DNA of 64,000 nt from Burkholderia sp. NRF60-BP8 (GTDB lineage Bacteria > Pseudomonadota > Gammaproteobacteria > Burkholderiales > Burkholderiaceae), in assembly GCF_001522585.2 (NCBI RefSeq), contig NZ_CP013374.1, positions 1-64,000 on the forward strand, given 5' to 3'. Positions 8,784-16,110 of this stretch are shown in pieces. Made by a program: the position numbers and the translations under genes. The notes beneath the pieces were generated by a model. It saw nothing but the letters and a program-made list of their open reading frames with translations, ran no database searches and was not told where the DNA came from. The stretch's first letter is position 1. Each line of letters begins with the position of its first letter.

Positions 8784-9692
8784 TCAGTCCGGCGTCGTGA
8801 AGCGCTCGACGAGATCGGGCTGGTCGAGCTGCTCGACCCACCAGTGCAGCGCGCGGCCCGCTTCGTCGCCGCGCCACGCGAGATAGCAGTGCGTGGTGTC
8901 GCGCATGCCCGTCACCTGGCGCGCGACGAGCTTGCCGTCGGCGATCGCGCGCGCCGCGATGCATTCCGGCAGCGTGCCGACCGCGAGCCCTTCGCATTGC
9001 GCTTCCAGTTTCGCGGCCAGCGTCGGGACCGCGAGGGTCGGCTGGCCCGCATCGATCGCGACCGACTGCGGCTGCAATTCGCGCGACGTATCGCTGATCA
9101 CCGCGCCGCGATACTGGACGACCGACGTCATCGCCAGCGGTTCGGGCAGCGACGCGAGCGGATGGGACGGCGCGACCGCGAACACGTGTTTCAGCGATCC
9201 GATCGGCCGCGCGACGATGCCCGGCAATTCCGGCGGTTCGCCCGCCGCGCCGACGACGAGATCCGCACGACGCGAAATCAGCGCATCCCACGCGCCGCCG
9301 AGCACTTCGGTGGACAGCCGCAGCCGCGTGTCCATCCCGAGCGCGTAGAACCGGTGCACGTACGGCCACAGCGCGTCAAACGGCAAGATTTCGTCGATGC
9401 AGACGCGGACTTCCGTTTCCCAGCCCTGTTGCGCCCGCAGCGCCTTCATTTCGAGTTGCTCGGCCGCGCGCAGCAGGCGCCGGCCTTCCTCGACGACGAT
9501 GCGCCCTGCATGCGTGAGCTTCGCGCGCCGTCCGCTGCGGTCGAACAGCGCCACGCCGAGATCGCTTTCGAGTTTCTGCACCAGATAGGTCAGCGCGGAC
9601 GGGACGCGATGCAGCAGTTCCGCTGCTTCGGCGAAGGTTCCGGTGCGGTCGATCGCGTCCAGGGCTTCGAGCGCTTCGAATGACAGCTTCAT
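8784..9692 (-). CDS. LysR-family transcriptional regulator
   Basis: A 302-residue regulator. Residues 1-60 form the LysR winged helix (GTFAEAAELLHRVPSALTYLVQKLESDLGVALF is the recognition region, positions about 17-50), followed by an effector-binding domain typical of the family. It diverges from the AraC-type gene at 9812 with a 119-base gap that must hold both promoters. Bases 9722-9738 contain a short TACC...GGTA dyad, a possible binding site. The start chosen is the ATG at the family-consensus MKLSFEALE; upstream extension is possible but not conserved-looking. Confidence 0.85.
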   Translation of the reverse strand: MKLSFEALEALDAIDRTGTFAEAAELLHRVPSALTYLVQKLESDLGVALFDRSGRRAKLTHAGRIVVEEGRRLLRAAEQLEMKALRAQQGWETEVRVCIDEILPFDALWPYVHRFYALGMDTRLRLSTEVLGGAWDALISRRADLVVGAAGEPPELPGIVARPIGSLKHVFAVAPSHPLASLPEPLAMTSVVQYRGAVISDTSRELQPQSVAIDAGQPTLAVPTLAAKLEAQCEGLAVGTLPECIAARAIADGKLVARQVTGMRDTTHCYLAWRGDEAGRALHWWVEQLDQPDLVERFTTPD

Positions 9693-9811
9693 CGCGAATT
9701 CCGGTAGAGGTGGCTGGCGCATCATACCAGTGCCGGTACGGCGCGAGCAGCGTGCGTTGCCGCGATTTGCTAGAGTGGCGGGTATCGTCGTTCGCCACCC
9801 CGCATCGCCCC

Positions 9812-10717
9812 ATGACCGCCTCCCAGCCGGATACCGCATCGTCCGATTTCATCCCGGCCGACGTCAGGCAGACCGTCGTCACGCAGGCGTTGCCGCATGG
9901 GCAGATCGGTATCGTCCGACTCAAGACCTTGCGGAGAAACATGGGGCTGACCGCGCCCTATGAACTCGAGAATACGGATCTCATCGTCTTGCAGTTGCGT
10001 GCGTTCGGCGAACAGGCGCTGTGGCGCGATGGCCGCCCCGCACCGTTCGTTCCGTATGACGCGGGAACCGTGTCGATCTACGATCTCGACCGTCGCTGGG
10101 TGGCCGACCTCAAGGGCGCGTTCGATTGTCTGCATTTCCACCTGCCGCGCCACACGCTCGAGGAAACGGTCGACGACCTCGGCGGCCGGCAGCGGCCGCA
10201 GCTTTATCTGCCGCCGCATCTGAGCACCCGCGATTCGGTCATCCATGCGCTCGGCCAGTCGCTCCTGCCGGCGCTGGCCCGGCCGGGCGAAGCGTCGCAG
10301 ATCTTCGTCGACCATGTGGGGTTGGCGTTTCAGGCGCACGTCGCGCACCGTTACGGCGGCGTCGGCGAACGACGGGAAAGGTCGGACGGCAAGCTCACGC
10401 CGTCGCAGGCGCGCCGCGCGCAGGAGCTGTTGCTCGCGCACCTCGACGGCAACATCGGGCTGGCCGACGTCGCGCGCGCGTGCGGGCTGTCCCGCGGTTA
10501 TTTCGTCAAGGCGTTTCATCGCACGACCGGGATGCCGCCGCATCACTGGCTCATCGTGCAGCGCGTCGAGCGGGCGAAGGAATGGATGCGCAACCCGAAC
10601 GTGCCGTTGAGCACGATCGCCGTTGCATGCGGCTTTGCCGATCAGAGCCATTTCTCGCGAACCTTCACGCGGTTGACCGGTGTCACGCCTCGCCGGTGGC
10701 GTGCCAACCCTACGTGA
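9812..10717 (+). CDS. AraC-family transcriptional regulator
   Basis: A 301-residue regulator with an N-terminal sensor domain of about 190 residues and a C-terminal double helix-turn-helix (LADVARACGLSRGYFVKAF, then STIAVACGFADQSHFSRTF). The C-terminal VTPRRWR is typical of AraC/XylS proteins. It is divergent from the LysR gene; the control relation between them is unknown. The secreted aldose epimerase follows 103 bases downstream and is a possible target. Confidence 0.85.
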   Translation: MTASQPDTASSDFIPADVRQTVVTQALPHGQIGIVRLKTLRRNMGLTAPYELENTDLIVLQLRAFGEQALWRDGRPAPFVPYDAGTVSIYDLDRRWVADLKGAFDCLHFHLPRHTLEETVDDLGGRQRPQLYLPPHLSTRDSVIHALGQSLLPALARPGEASQIFVDHVGLAFQAHVAHRYGGVGERRERSDGKLTPSQARRAQELLLAHLDGNIGLADVARACGLSRGYFVKAFHRTTGMPPHHWLIVQRVERAKEWMRNPNVPLSTIAVACGFADQSHFSRTFTRLTGVTPRRWRANPT

Positions 10718-10820
10718 GCGCCGCGATGCTCCGGACGCGGAGGCGCGGCATGGCAAACGCGGCGACGTGCAGGCATGCAACTTGCGCGCGAGCACGGGCC
10801 GCATCACTTCGGAGGTTTTC

Positions 10821-11984
10821 ATGAAACGACGCTGGCCGCGACGCCCGATGCTCGCGATAGGTGTGTTCGCAACGTTCGGCTTTCATGCCGCCATCGCGTC
10901 GGCGGCATCCGACGTGTCGATCAGCCGCGCCGATTACGGGACGACCGCGAACGGGCAGGCGGTGAGCCAGTACACGCTCGCGAACCGGCACGGCGTGACG
11001 CTGAAAGTCATCACGTATGGCGGCATCGTGACCGCCCTCGACGTGCCGGACCGTACCGGCCACGTTGCCGACATCGTGCTCGGCTTCGATTCGCTGCGCG
11101 ACTACGAAGCGCACAACGGCAACATCCATTTCGGCGCGCTGATCGGCCGGTATGCGAATCGCATCGCGGGCGGGCGTTTCACGCTCGACGGCCAAACCTG
11201 GAAGCTGCCGGTCAACGACGGGCCGAACACGCTGCACGGCGGCCCCGACGGTTTCGACGCGAAGGTATGGACGGTCACCGGCACGCACGGCGACGCGACG
11301 GGCGCGAGCGTCACGCTGCGCTACGTGAGCCCCGACGGCGAGAACGGCTTCCCCGGCACGTTGACGACGGACGTGACCTACACGCTGACCCGCGACGACC
11401 AGGTCCGCATCGACTACCGTGCAACGACCGACAGGGACACGGTCGTCAACCTGACGAACCACAGCTACTTCAACTTGGCGGGGCAGGCAGGCGGCAGCGT
11501 CGAGCGGCAATTGATCGAGATCGCTGCATCGCGCTTCACGCCGACCGACGCCACGTCGATTCCGACCGGGCAACTGGCGAGCGTCGCGGGCACGCCGATG
11601 GATCTGCGCCAGTTGACGCCGATCGGCGCGCATCTGCGCGATGCGTATCCGCAGCTCGCGCTCGCGCATGGCTACGACCAGAACTGGGTGCTGGACCAGG
11701 GCGGCCAGTCGGCGCCGGCGTTTGCCGCGCGCGCTTACGACCCGGCGTCGGGGCGTTTTCTCGAGTTGTACACGACGCAGCCGGGGCTGCAGTTCTACAC
11801 GGCCAACGGGTTGAACGGCAGCGTCGCGGGCAAGGGCGGCACGGTCTACCGGCAAACCGATGCGTTCGCGCTGGAAGCCGAGCATTTTCCCGATTCGCCG
11901 AATCGCCCGGCCTTCCCGTCGACGACGCTCAAACCGGGCGAGACGCTGCACGAAGTGACGGTGTGGCGGGTGGGCGCGCGATGA
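10821..11984 (+). CDS. secreted aldose 1-epimerase (galactose mutarotase family)
   Basis: A 387-residue enzyme interconverting alpha and beta anomers of aldohexoses. The start ATG has GGAGG 6 bases upstream. A Sec-type signal (basic MKRRWPRRP, hydrophobic core, AIASA-A at about residue 29) makes it periplasmic, unlike the cytosolic GalM of enteric galactose operons. Family motifs: YGGIVTALDVPDR, GRYANRIAGG, LHGGPDGF (catalytic His), NHSYFNLAG (second His) and ALEAEHFPDSPN (catalytic Glu). No sugar transporter or kinase is adjacent; an exported mutarotase fits sugar uptake or periplasmic glucose oxidation. Confidence 0.9.
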   Translation: MKRRWPRRPMLAIGVFATFGFHAAIASAASDVSISRADYGTTANGQAVSQYTLANRHGVTLKVITYGGIVTALDVPDRTGHVADIVLGFDSLRDYEAHNGNIHFGALIGRYANRIAGGRFTLDGQTWKLPVNDGPNTLHGGPDGFDAKVWTVTGTHGDATGASVTLRYVSPDGENGFPGTLTTDVTYTLTRDDQVRIDYRATTDRDTVVNLTNHSYFNLAGQAGGSVERQLIEIAASRFTPTDATSIPTGQLASVAGTPMDLRQLTPIGAHLRDAYPQLALAHGYDQNWVLDQGGQSAPAFAARAYDPASGRFLELYTTQPGLQFYTANGLNGSVAGKGGTVYRQTDAFALEAEHFPDSPNRPAFPSTTLKPGETLHEVTVWRVGAR

Positions 11985-12014
11985 GCGTGGGTCGCGGCCG
12001 TGTTCCGGCGCGCG

Positions 12015-12986
12015 TCAATGCGACGACACGAACACCGCATCGTCGAACGCTTCGGGAATCGCGAAGCTCGCGCGCATGCGCTGCGTCTCCTTCGCCGGCG
12101 TCAGGCCGAACAGGCGCTTGAATTCGCGGCTGAACTGCGACGGGCTCGTGTAGCCGACCGCGTAGCCGGCCGCCTCCGCCGTCAGGTCCTGGCGCACCAT
12201 CAATAGCCGCGCCTGATGCAGGCGCGTCGACTTCAGGTACTGCATCGGCGACACCTGCGTGATCGCCTTGAAATGGCTATGAAAGCTCGGCACGCTCATG
12301 CCGGCCGCGTCGGCCAGTTGCGACACGTCGAGCGGCCGCGCGTAGTCGGTGTGGATCACGCGCAATGCGCGCCCGATCCGGCCGAACTGCCCGCGCATCG
12401 CCAGTGCGCTGCGCATCGCATCGCCCTGCGCGCCGGTCAGCACGCGGAAATACAGCTCGCGAAGCAGCGCCGGGCCGAGCACCGCGGCGTCGAGCGGCCG
12501 CTGCATCGCCTCGACGAAACGCAGCACCGACGCGTGCATCGCGTCGTCCATCGGCGACGACATCATGCTCTTCGGCGCTTGCACGGGCGGCGCGAGGCCG
12601 GCGCGATCGATCTGCGCGGCGAGTTCGGCGGCCAGCGTGAAATCGAGGTGCAGGTACAGCGCGAGCAGCGGGCGCGCGGGCGTGGCGTCGGTTTCCATGC
12701 TGAACGGGACGGGCACGGAGACGGCCAGGTAATGGTGCTCGTCGTACAGATAGCGCTCGCCGCCGAAGTAGCCGCGCTTCGATCCCTGGCACACGATCAC
12801 GATGCCCGGGTCGTACAGCACTGGCGTGCGCGACAGCGCGCGGTTCGAGCGCAGGATGCGCACGCTCGGCAGCGCCGTCAGGTTGTAGCCTTCGTCGGGC
12901 GCGAGCGCGCGCAGCAGCGTCACCAGGCGTTTCCGGTCGCGCGGGGACAGCGCTGGAGATCGGGCGGAGACGGGGGAGGGGATCAT
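12015..12986 (-). CDS. AraC-family regulator with AraC_N-type sensor domain
   Basis: A 323-residue regulator. The N-terminal cupin-like domain carries the family hallmarks VLYDPGIVIVCQGSKRGYFGGE-like text (positions about 56-78) and YLAVSVPVP; the C-terminus has two helix-turn-helix motifs (DVSQLADAAGMSVPSFHSHF and AAGYAVGYTSPSQFSREFKR). Regulators of this type commonly sit divergent from a short-chain dehydrogenase, as here. ATG 12986 is preferred; a TTG 12 bases upstream is possible but poorer. Confidence 0.85.
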   Translation of the reverse strand: MIPSPVSARSPALSPRDRKRLVTLLRALAPDEGYNLTALPSVRILRSNRALSRTPVLYDPGIVIVCQGSKRGYFGGERYLYDEHHYLAVSVPVPFSMETDATPARPLLALYLHLDFTLAAELAAQIDRAGLAPPVQAPKSMMSSPMDDAMHASVLRFVEAMQRPLDAAVLGPALLRELYFRVLTGAQGDAMRSALAMRGQFGRIGRALRVIHTDYARPLDVSQLADAAGMSVPSFHSHFKAITQVSPMQYLKSTRLHQARLLMVRQDLTAEAAGYAVGYTSPSQFSREFKRLFGLTPAKETQRMRASFAIPEAFDDAVFVSSH

Positions 12987-13080
12987 AGTTTTGTGCAAGA
13001 AAATCAGCGGAATCGGGCTTATTCGACGCAGTTCGTCAGACTAGTATGCATGCTTCGATCGACATTCGGGAGAAGCTCAC

Positions 13081-13914
13081 ATGGCATCCGGCAACATCAT
13101 GCTCATTACCGGCGTCAGCAGCGGTTTCGGTCGCGCGCTTGCCCGGGAGGCGCTGGCCGCCGGCCACACGGTGGTCGGTACGGTGCGCAGCGCGCAGGCG
13201 GCGCGCGACTTCGAGGCGCTGTCCGCGCAGGCGGCCGTCGCGCGCGTGCTCGACGTGACCGACTTCGACCGCATCGACGGCGTCGTCGCGGACATCGAGG
13301 CGAACGTCGGGCCCATCGACGCGCTGGTGAACAACGCGGGTTACGGGCACGAAGGGATCATGGAGGAGGCGCCGCTCGACGAGATGCGCCGGCAGTTCGA
13401 CGTGAACGTGTTCGGCGCGGTCGCGATGATGAAGGCCGTCGTGCCGTTCATGCGCGCGCGCCGGCGCGGCCGCATCCTGAACATCACGTCGATGGGCGGT
13501 CACATCACGATGCCGGGCATCGCGTACTACTGCGGCAGCAAGTTCGCGCTGGAAGGCATTTCGGAAACCCTCGGCAAGGAGCTCGAGCCGTTCGGCATCG
13601 CGGTGACGGCCGTGGCGCCGGGTTCGTTCCGCACGGACTGGGCCGGCCGCTCGATGGTGCGCACGCCGCGCTCGATTGCCGACTACGATGCGCTGTTCGA
13701 TCCGATCCGCCGCGCGCGCGAGGAGAAAAGCGGCAAGCAGCCGGGCGATCCCGCGAAGGCCGCGCGGGCGATGCTCGCCGTGATGGCGGCGGACCGTCCG
13801 CCCGCGCATCTGCTGCTCGGCAGCGACGCGCTGCGGCTCGTGCGGGACAAACTGTCGGCGCTGGACGACGAAATCCGCGCGTGGGAAGCCGTGACGGTGT
13901 CGACGGACGGCTGA
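13081..13914 (+). CDS. short-chain dehydrogenase/reductase
   Basis: A 277-residue NAD(P)-dependent oxidoreductase of the classical SDR type: cofactor loop TGVSSGFG (residues 10-17), NNAG at 84-87, catalytic Ser137, Tyr150 and Lys154 (YCGSK). It has the length and layout of 'oxidoreductase' SDRs near AraC_N regulators. A GGAG-containing site precedes the ATG. Divergent from the AraC gene (94-base gap), which is its likely regulator. Substrate is unknown. Confidence 0.85.
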   Translation: MASGNIMLITGVSSGFGRALAREALAAGHTVVGTVRSAQAARDFEALSAQAAVARVLDVTDFDRIDGVVADIEANVGPIDALVNNAGYGHEGIMEEAPLDEMRRQFDVNVFGAVAMMKAVVPFMRARRRGRILNITSMGGHITMPGIAYYCGSKFALEGISETLGKELEPFGIAVTAVAPGSFRTDWAGRSMVRTPRSIADYDALFDPIRRAREEKSGKQPGDPAKAARAMLAVMAADRPPAHLLLGSDALRLVRDKLSALDDEIRAWEAVTVSTDG

Positions 13915-14051
13915 CGCGCGCGGCATCGTTCGTTTCCTGCCGGTGGATGATCGGCCCTCGCTGCGCGCGATGGCATCGAGGTTTCACAATAATGGCCGAT
14001 AATGGCAACCGGCCCGCTCGCCACGTTCATCCACCTTACCGGAGCATCGCG

Positions 14052-14888
14052 ATGCCATACGTCACCACGAAGGACAACGTCGATATTTTCTACAAGGATT
14101 GGGGTCCGAAAGATGCGCAGCCCGTCATGTTCCATCACGGCTGGCCGCTGTCCAGCGACGACTGGGATGCGCAACTGCTGTTCTTCGTCCAGAACGGCTA
14201 TCGCGTGATCGCGCACGACCGGCGCGGCCATGGCCGCTCGGCGCAGGTCTGGGACGGCCACGACATGGATCATTACGCGGCGGATGCGTTCGCGGTGGTC
14301 GAAGCGCTCGACCTGCGCAATGCGGTGCACATCGGGCACTCGACGGGCGGCGGCGAAGTGGCGCGCTACGTCGCGAAGCACGGCGAGCCGGCCGGCCGCG
14401 TCGCGAAGGCGGTGCTGGTCAGCGCGGTGCCGCCGCTGATGCTCAAGACCGACTCGAACCCCGAGGGCTTGCCGCTCGAGGTGTTCGACGGCTTCCGGAA
14501 AGCGCTCGCCGACAATCGCGCGCAGTTCTTCCTCGACGTGCCGAGCGGCCCGTTCTACGGGTTCAACCGCGAGGGCGCGACCGTGCACCAGGGCGTGATC
14601 CGCAACTGGTGGCGGCAGGGGATGGCAGGCAGCGCGAAGGCGCATTACGACGGCATCAAGGCGTTTTCGGAAACGGACCAGACCGACGACCTGAAGTCGA
14701 TCTCCGTCCCGACGCTCGTGCTGCATGGCGAAGACGACCAGATCGTGCCGATCGCGGATTCCGCGCTGAAGTCGATCAAGCTGCTGAAGAACGGCACGCT
14801 GAAGACCTATCCGGGCTATTCGCACGGGATGCTGACGGTCAACGCGGACGTGCTCAACGCCGACCTGCTCGCGTTCGTGCGGGCATGA
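14052..14888 (+). CDS. alpha/beta hydrolase (non-haem chloroperoxidase type)
   Basis: A 278-residue cytosolic serine hydrolase and the third paralogue in the first 15 kb. Catalytic Ser97 (GHSTG), Asp229 (HGEDDQ), His258 (GYSHG). Closest in sequence to the exported copy at 1573-2553: both share [22 protein letters not shown], the AVPP(Q/L)M loop and a GFNR segment. It follows the SDR gene by 137 bases on the same strand and is closed by a strong hairpin 7 bases after its stop. Confidence 0.85.
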   Translation: MPYVTTKDNVDIFYKDWGPKDAQPVMFHHGWPLSSDDWDAQLLFFVQNGYRVIAHDRRGHGRSAQVWDGHDMDHYAADAFAVVEALDLRNAVHIGHSTGGGEVARYVAKHGEPAGRVAKAVLVSAVPPLMLKTDSNPEGLPLEVFDGFRKALADNRAQFFLDVPSGPFYGFNREGATVHQGVIRNWWRQGMAGSAKAHYDGIKAFSETDQTDDLKSISVPTLVLHGEDDQIVPIADSALKSIKLLKNGTLKTYPGYSHGMLTVNADVLNADLLAFVRA

Positions 14889-14894
14889 CGGTGT

Positions 14895-14925
14895 CGGCGC
14901 CGGCCCGCTGCGGCGGGCGGCGCCG
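14895..14925 (+). terminator. strong terminator hairpin after hydrolase
   Basis: CGGCGCC, bulged G, GCCCGC, loop TGCG, GCGGGC, GGCGCCG: 13 base pairs with one bulge, beginning 7 bases after the stop codon. No T-run, as is usual for terminators in this GC-rich sequence. Confidence 0.65.
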
Positions 14926-14989
14926 CGATCGTAGGGAAAGTGGTCCGGCCGCGCGTGGAAAGGGGCGCATCGTCCATTGGGTGCTTCAC

Positions 14990-15347
14990 CCCAAATCGAC
15001 GAAGCTCACGCCTGGATGCGCGAGGCGCGGCATCCGGCTGGCCACGATCGCATGCAGTTCGCGTACCTGCGCGGCTTCGTCGTCGGCATCGCGAATCCGA
15101 AGGATCTGCTGTTCTTCGTTGCGTTCTTTCCGCGGTTCGTCGGCATCACGCCCGATTCGCGCGTGAGCCTCGCGATCCTCGCCGCGCTGTGGATCGCCGT
15201 CGATTTCACGGTCCTGACGGCTACATGGCCGCGATCAACCATCCGGCGATTCATCGGAAGCGGCGATGGATCGTGACATCGTCGGCGCTTGCGCTGCTCG
15301 CGATCGCGCTCGTCGGGCTCGGCAGCACGCTCGCGCACGCCGCGTAG
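14990..15347 (+). pseudogene. LysE/RhtB-type amino-acid exporter remnant, frameshifted
   Basis: Only the C-terminal half of a LysE-family exporter is recognisable: FAYLRGFVVGIANPKDLLFF, then VAFFPRFVGI, a helix and VDFTVL in one frame. The family sequence then continues as GYMAAINHP...RRWIVTSS and a last helix ALVGLGSTLAHAA in another frame. The switch falls at about 15216-15220, where CTGAC-GGCTAC looks like a single lost base (CTGACNGGCTAC would restore one frame). The N-terminal half of the usual 200-residue protein is missing. Clearly a decayed gene, not a functional exporter. Confidence 0.75.
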
Positions 15348-15395
15348 CGCATCGTCGATCGGCGTCACGCTTCGCTTGCGTCGCGCCGGCGCCCG

Positions 15396-16103
15396 CTAGC
15401 CATTGCGCAGGAACACGACGTAGCCGCGGAACCATGGACTCGATGCGAGATACGGCGGCGCGTCCCACTCGCCGCCCTGGATCACGCCGATGCGAAACGG
15501 CAGTTGCAGCCGCGCGACGCGCGGCAGATAGGCTGCATAATCGGGGATCGTGCTGCGGCCCTGGTAGGTCTGCACGACCACCTCGTCGACGATCCCCTTG
15601 AGCCGGTTGACCTGGTCGGTATCGATGCGGCTGCTCCAGTCGAGCAGCCCCGTGATGCTCAGCCGGCAATCGGCGGGCAAGGTCTCGCGCAGCGTGCGCA
15701 GAAACGCGAGGTAATCCTCCAGGTGGCGCGTACCGGCATCGAAGTCGATCTGGATGCCGGCGATCGTGCGGCCCGACGCGCGCCAGCGTGCGAGCTGCGC
15801 GAGCATGATCTGCGTGACGCGCGGCGTCCAGCGCAGCGTATGCGCGCGATAGACGAGCCACACGTGCGCGTCGGGCGCGGGCGGCAGCGCGACGCCCTGC
15901 GCGATCACGCGCACCTGCGACTCGTCCCGCGGCGACGCCTCGATCTGACCTTGCAGCACGTAGACGGCGCGCGCGCCGCGCACGACCGCCTGCGGCTTCA
16001 CGCCCGCCCACAGCCAGAACGCGTCGTACCGTGCGGCGTCGACGGTGCCGGCCAGCGCGCCGCGCGCGGCCAGCAGCAGCGCGATGCACGCGATGCGCTT
16101 CAT
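15396..16103 (-). CDS. DUF3142-like exported protein
   Basis: A 235-residue protein with a short Sec signal (MKRIACIALLLAARGALA). The mature part resembles DUF3142: FWLWAGVKP at about residue 30, YVLQGQI, IAGIQIDFDAGTRHLEDY, LSITGLLDW, and VVQTYQGRST followed by FRIGVIQGG. The repeated 'IDFD' and 'TYQG' beta-strand ends resemble a TIM-barrel sugar-hydrolase-like fold, but no activity is known. Its start lies 7 bases after the stop of the large upstream gene, so the two are an operon and probably act together in the periplasm. Confidence 0.65.
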   Translation of the reverse strand: MKRIACIALLLAARGALAGTVDAARYDAFWLWAGVKPQAVVRGARAVYVLQGQIEASPRDESQVRVIAQGVALPPAPDAHVWLVYRAHTLRWTPRVTQIMLAQLARWRASGRTIAGIQIDFDAGTRHLEDYLAFLRTLRETLPADCRLSITGLLDWSSRIDTDQVNRLKGIVDEVVVQTYQGRSTIPDYAAYLPRVARLQLPFRIGVIQGGEWDAPPYLASSPWFRGYVVFLRNG

Positions 16104-16110
16104 GCGGCGC

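Noticed and set aside
12216..14051. Long N-terminal extension of the third hydrolase frame
   Set aside because: Runs antisense to the AraC gene and out of frame with the SDR gene; a hydrolase of normal length starts at 14052.
14895..14925. Hairpin read as an attachment-site or repeat element
   Set aside because: Its position 7 bases after a stop and its single-copy nature fit a terminator better.
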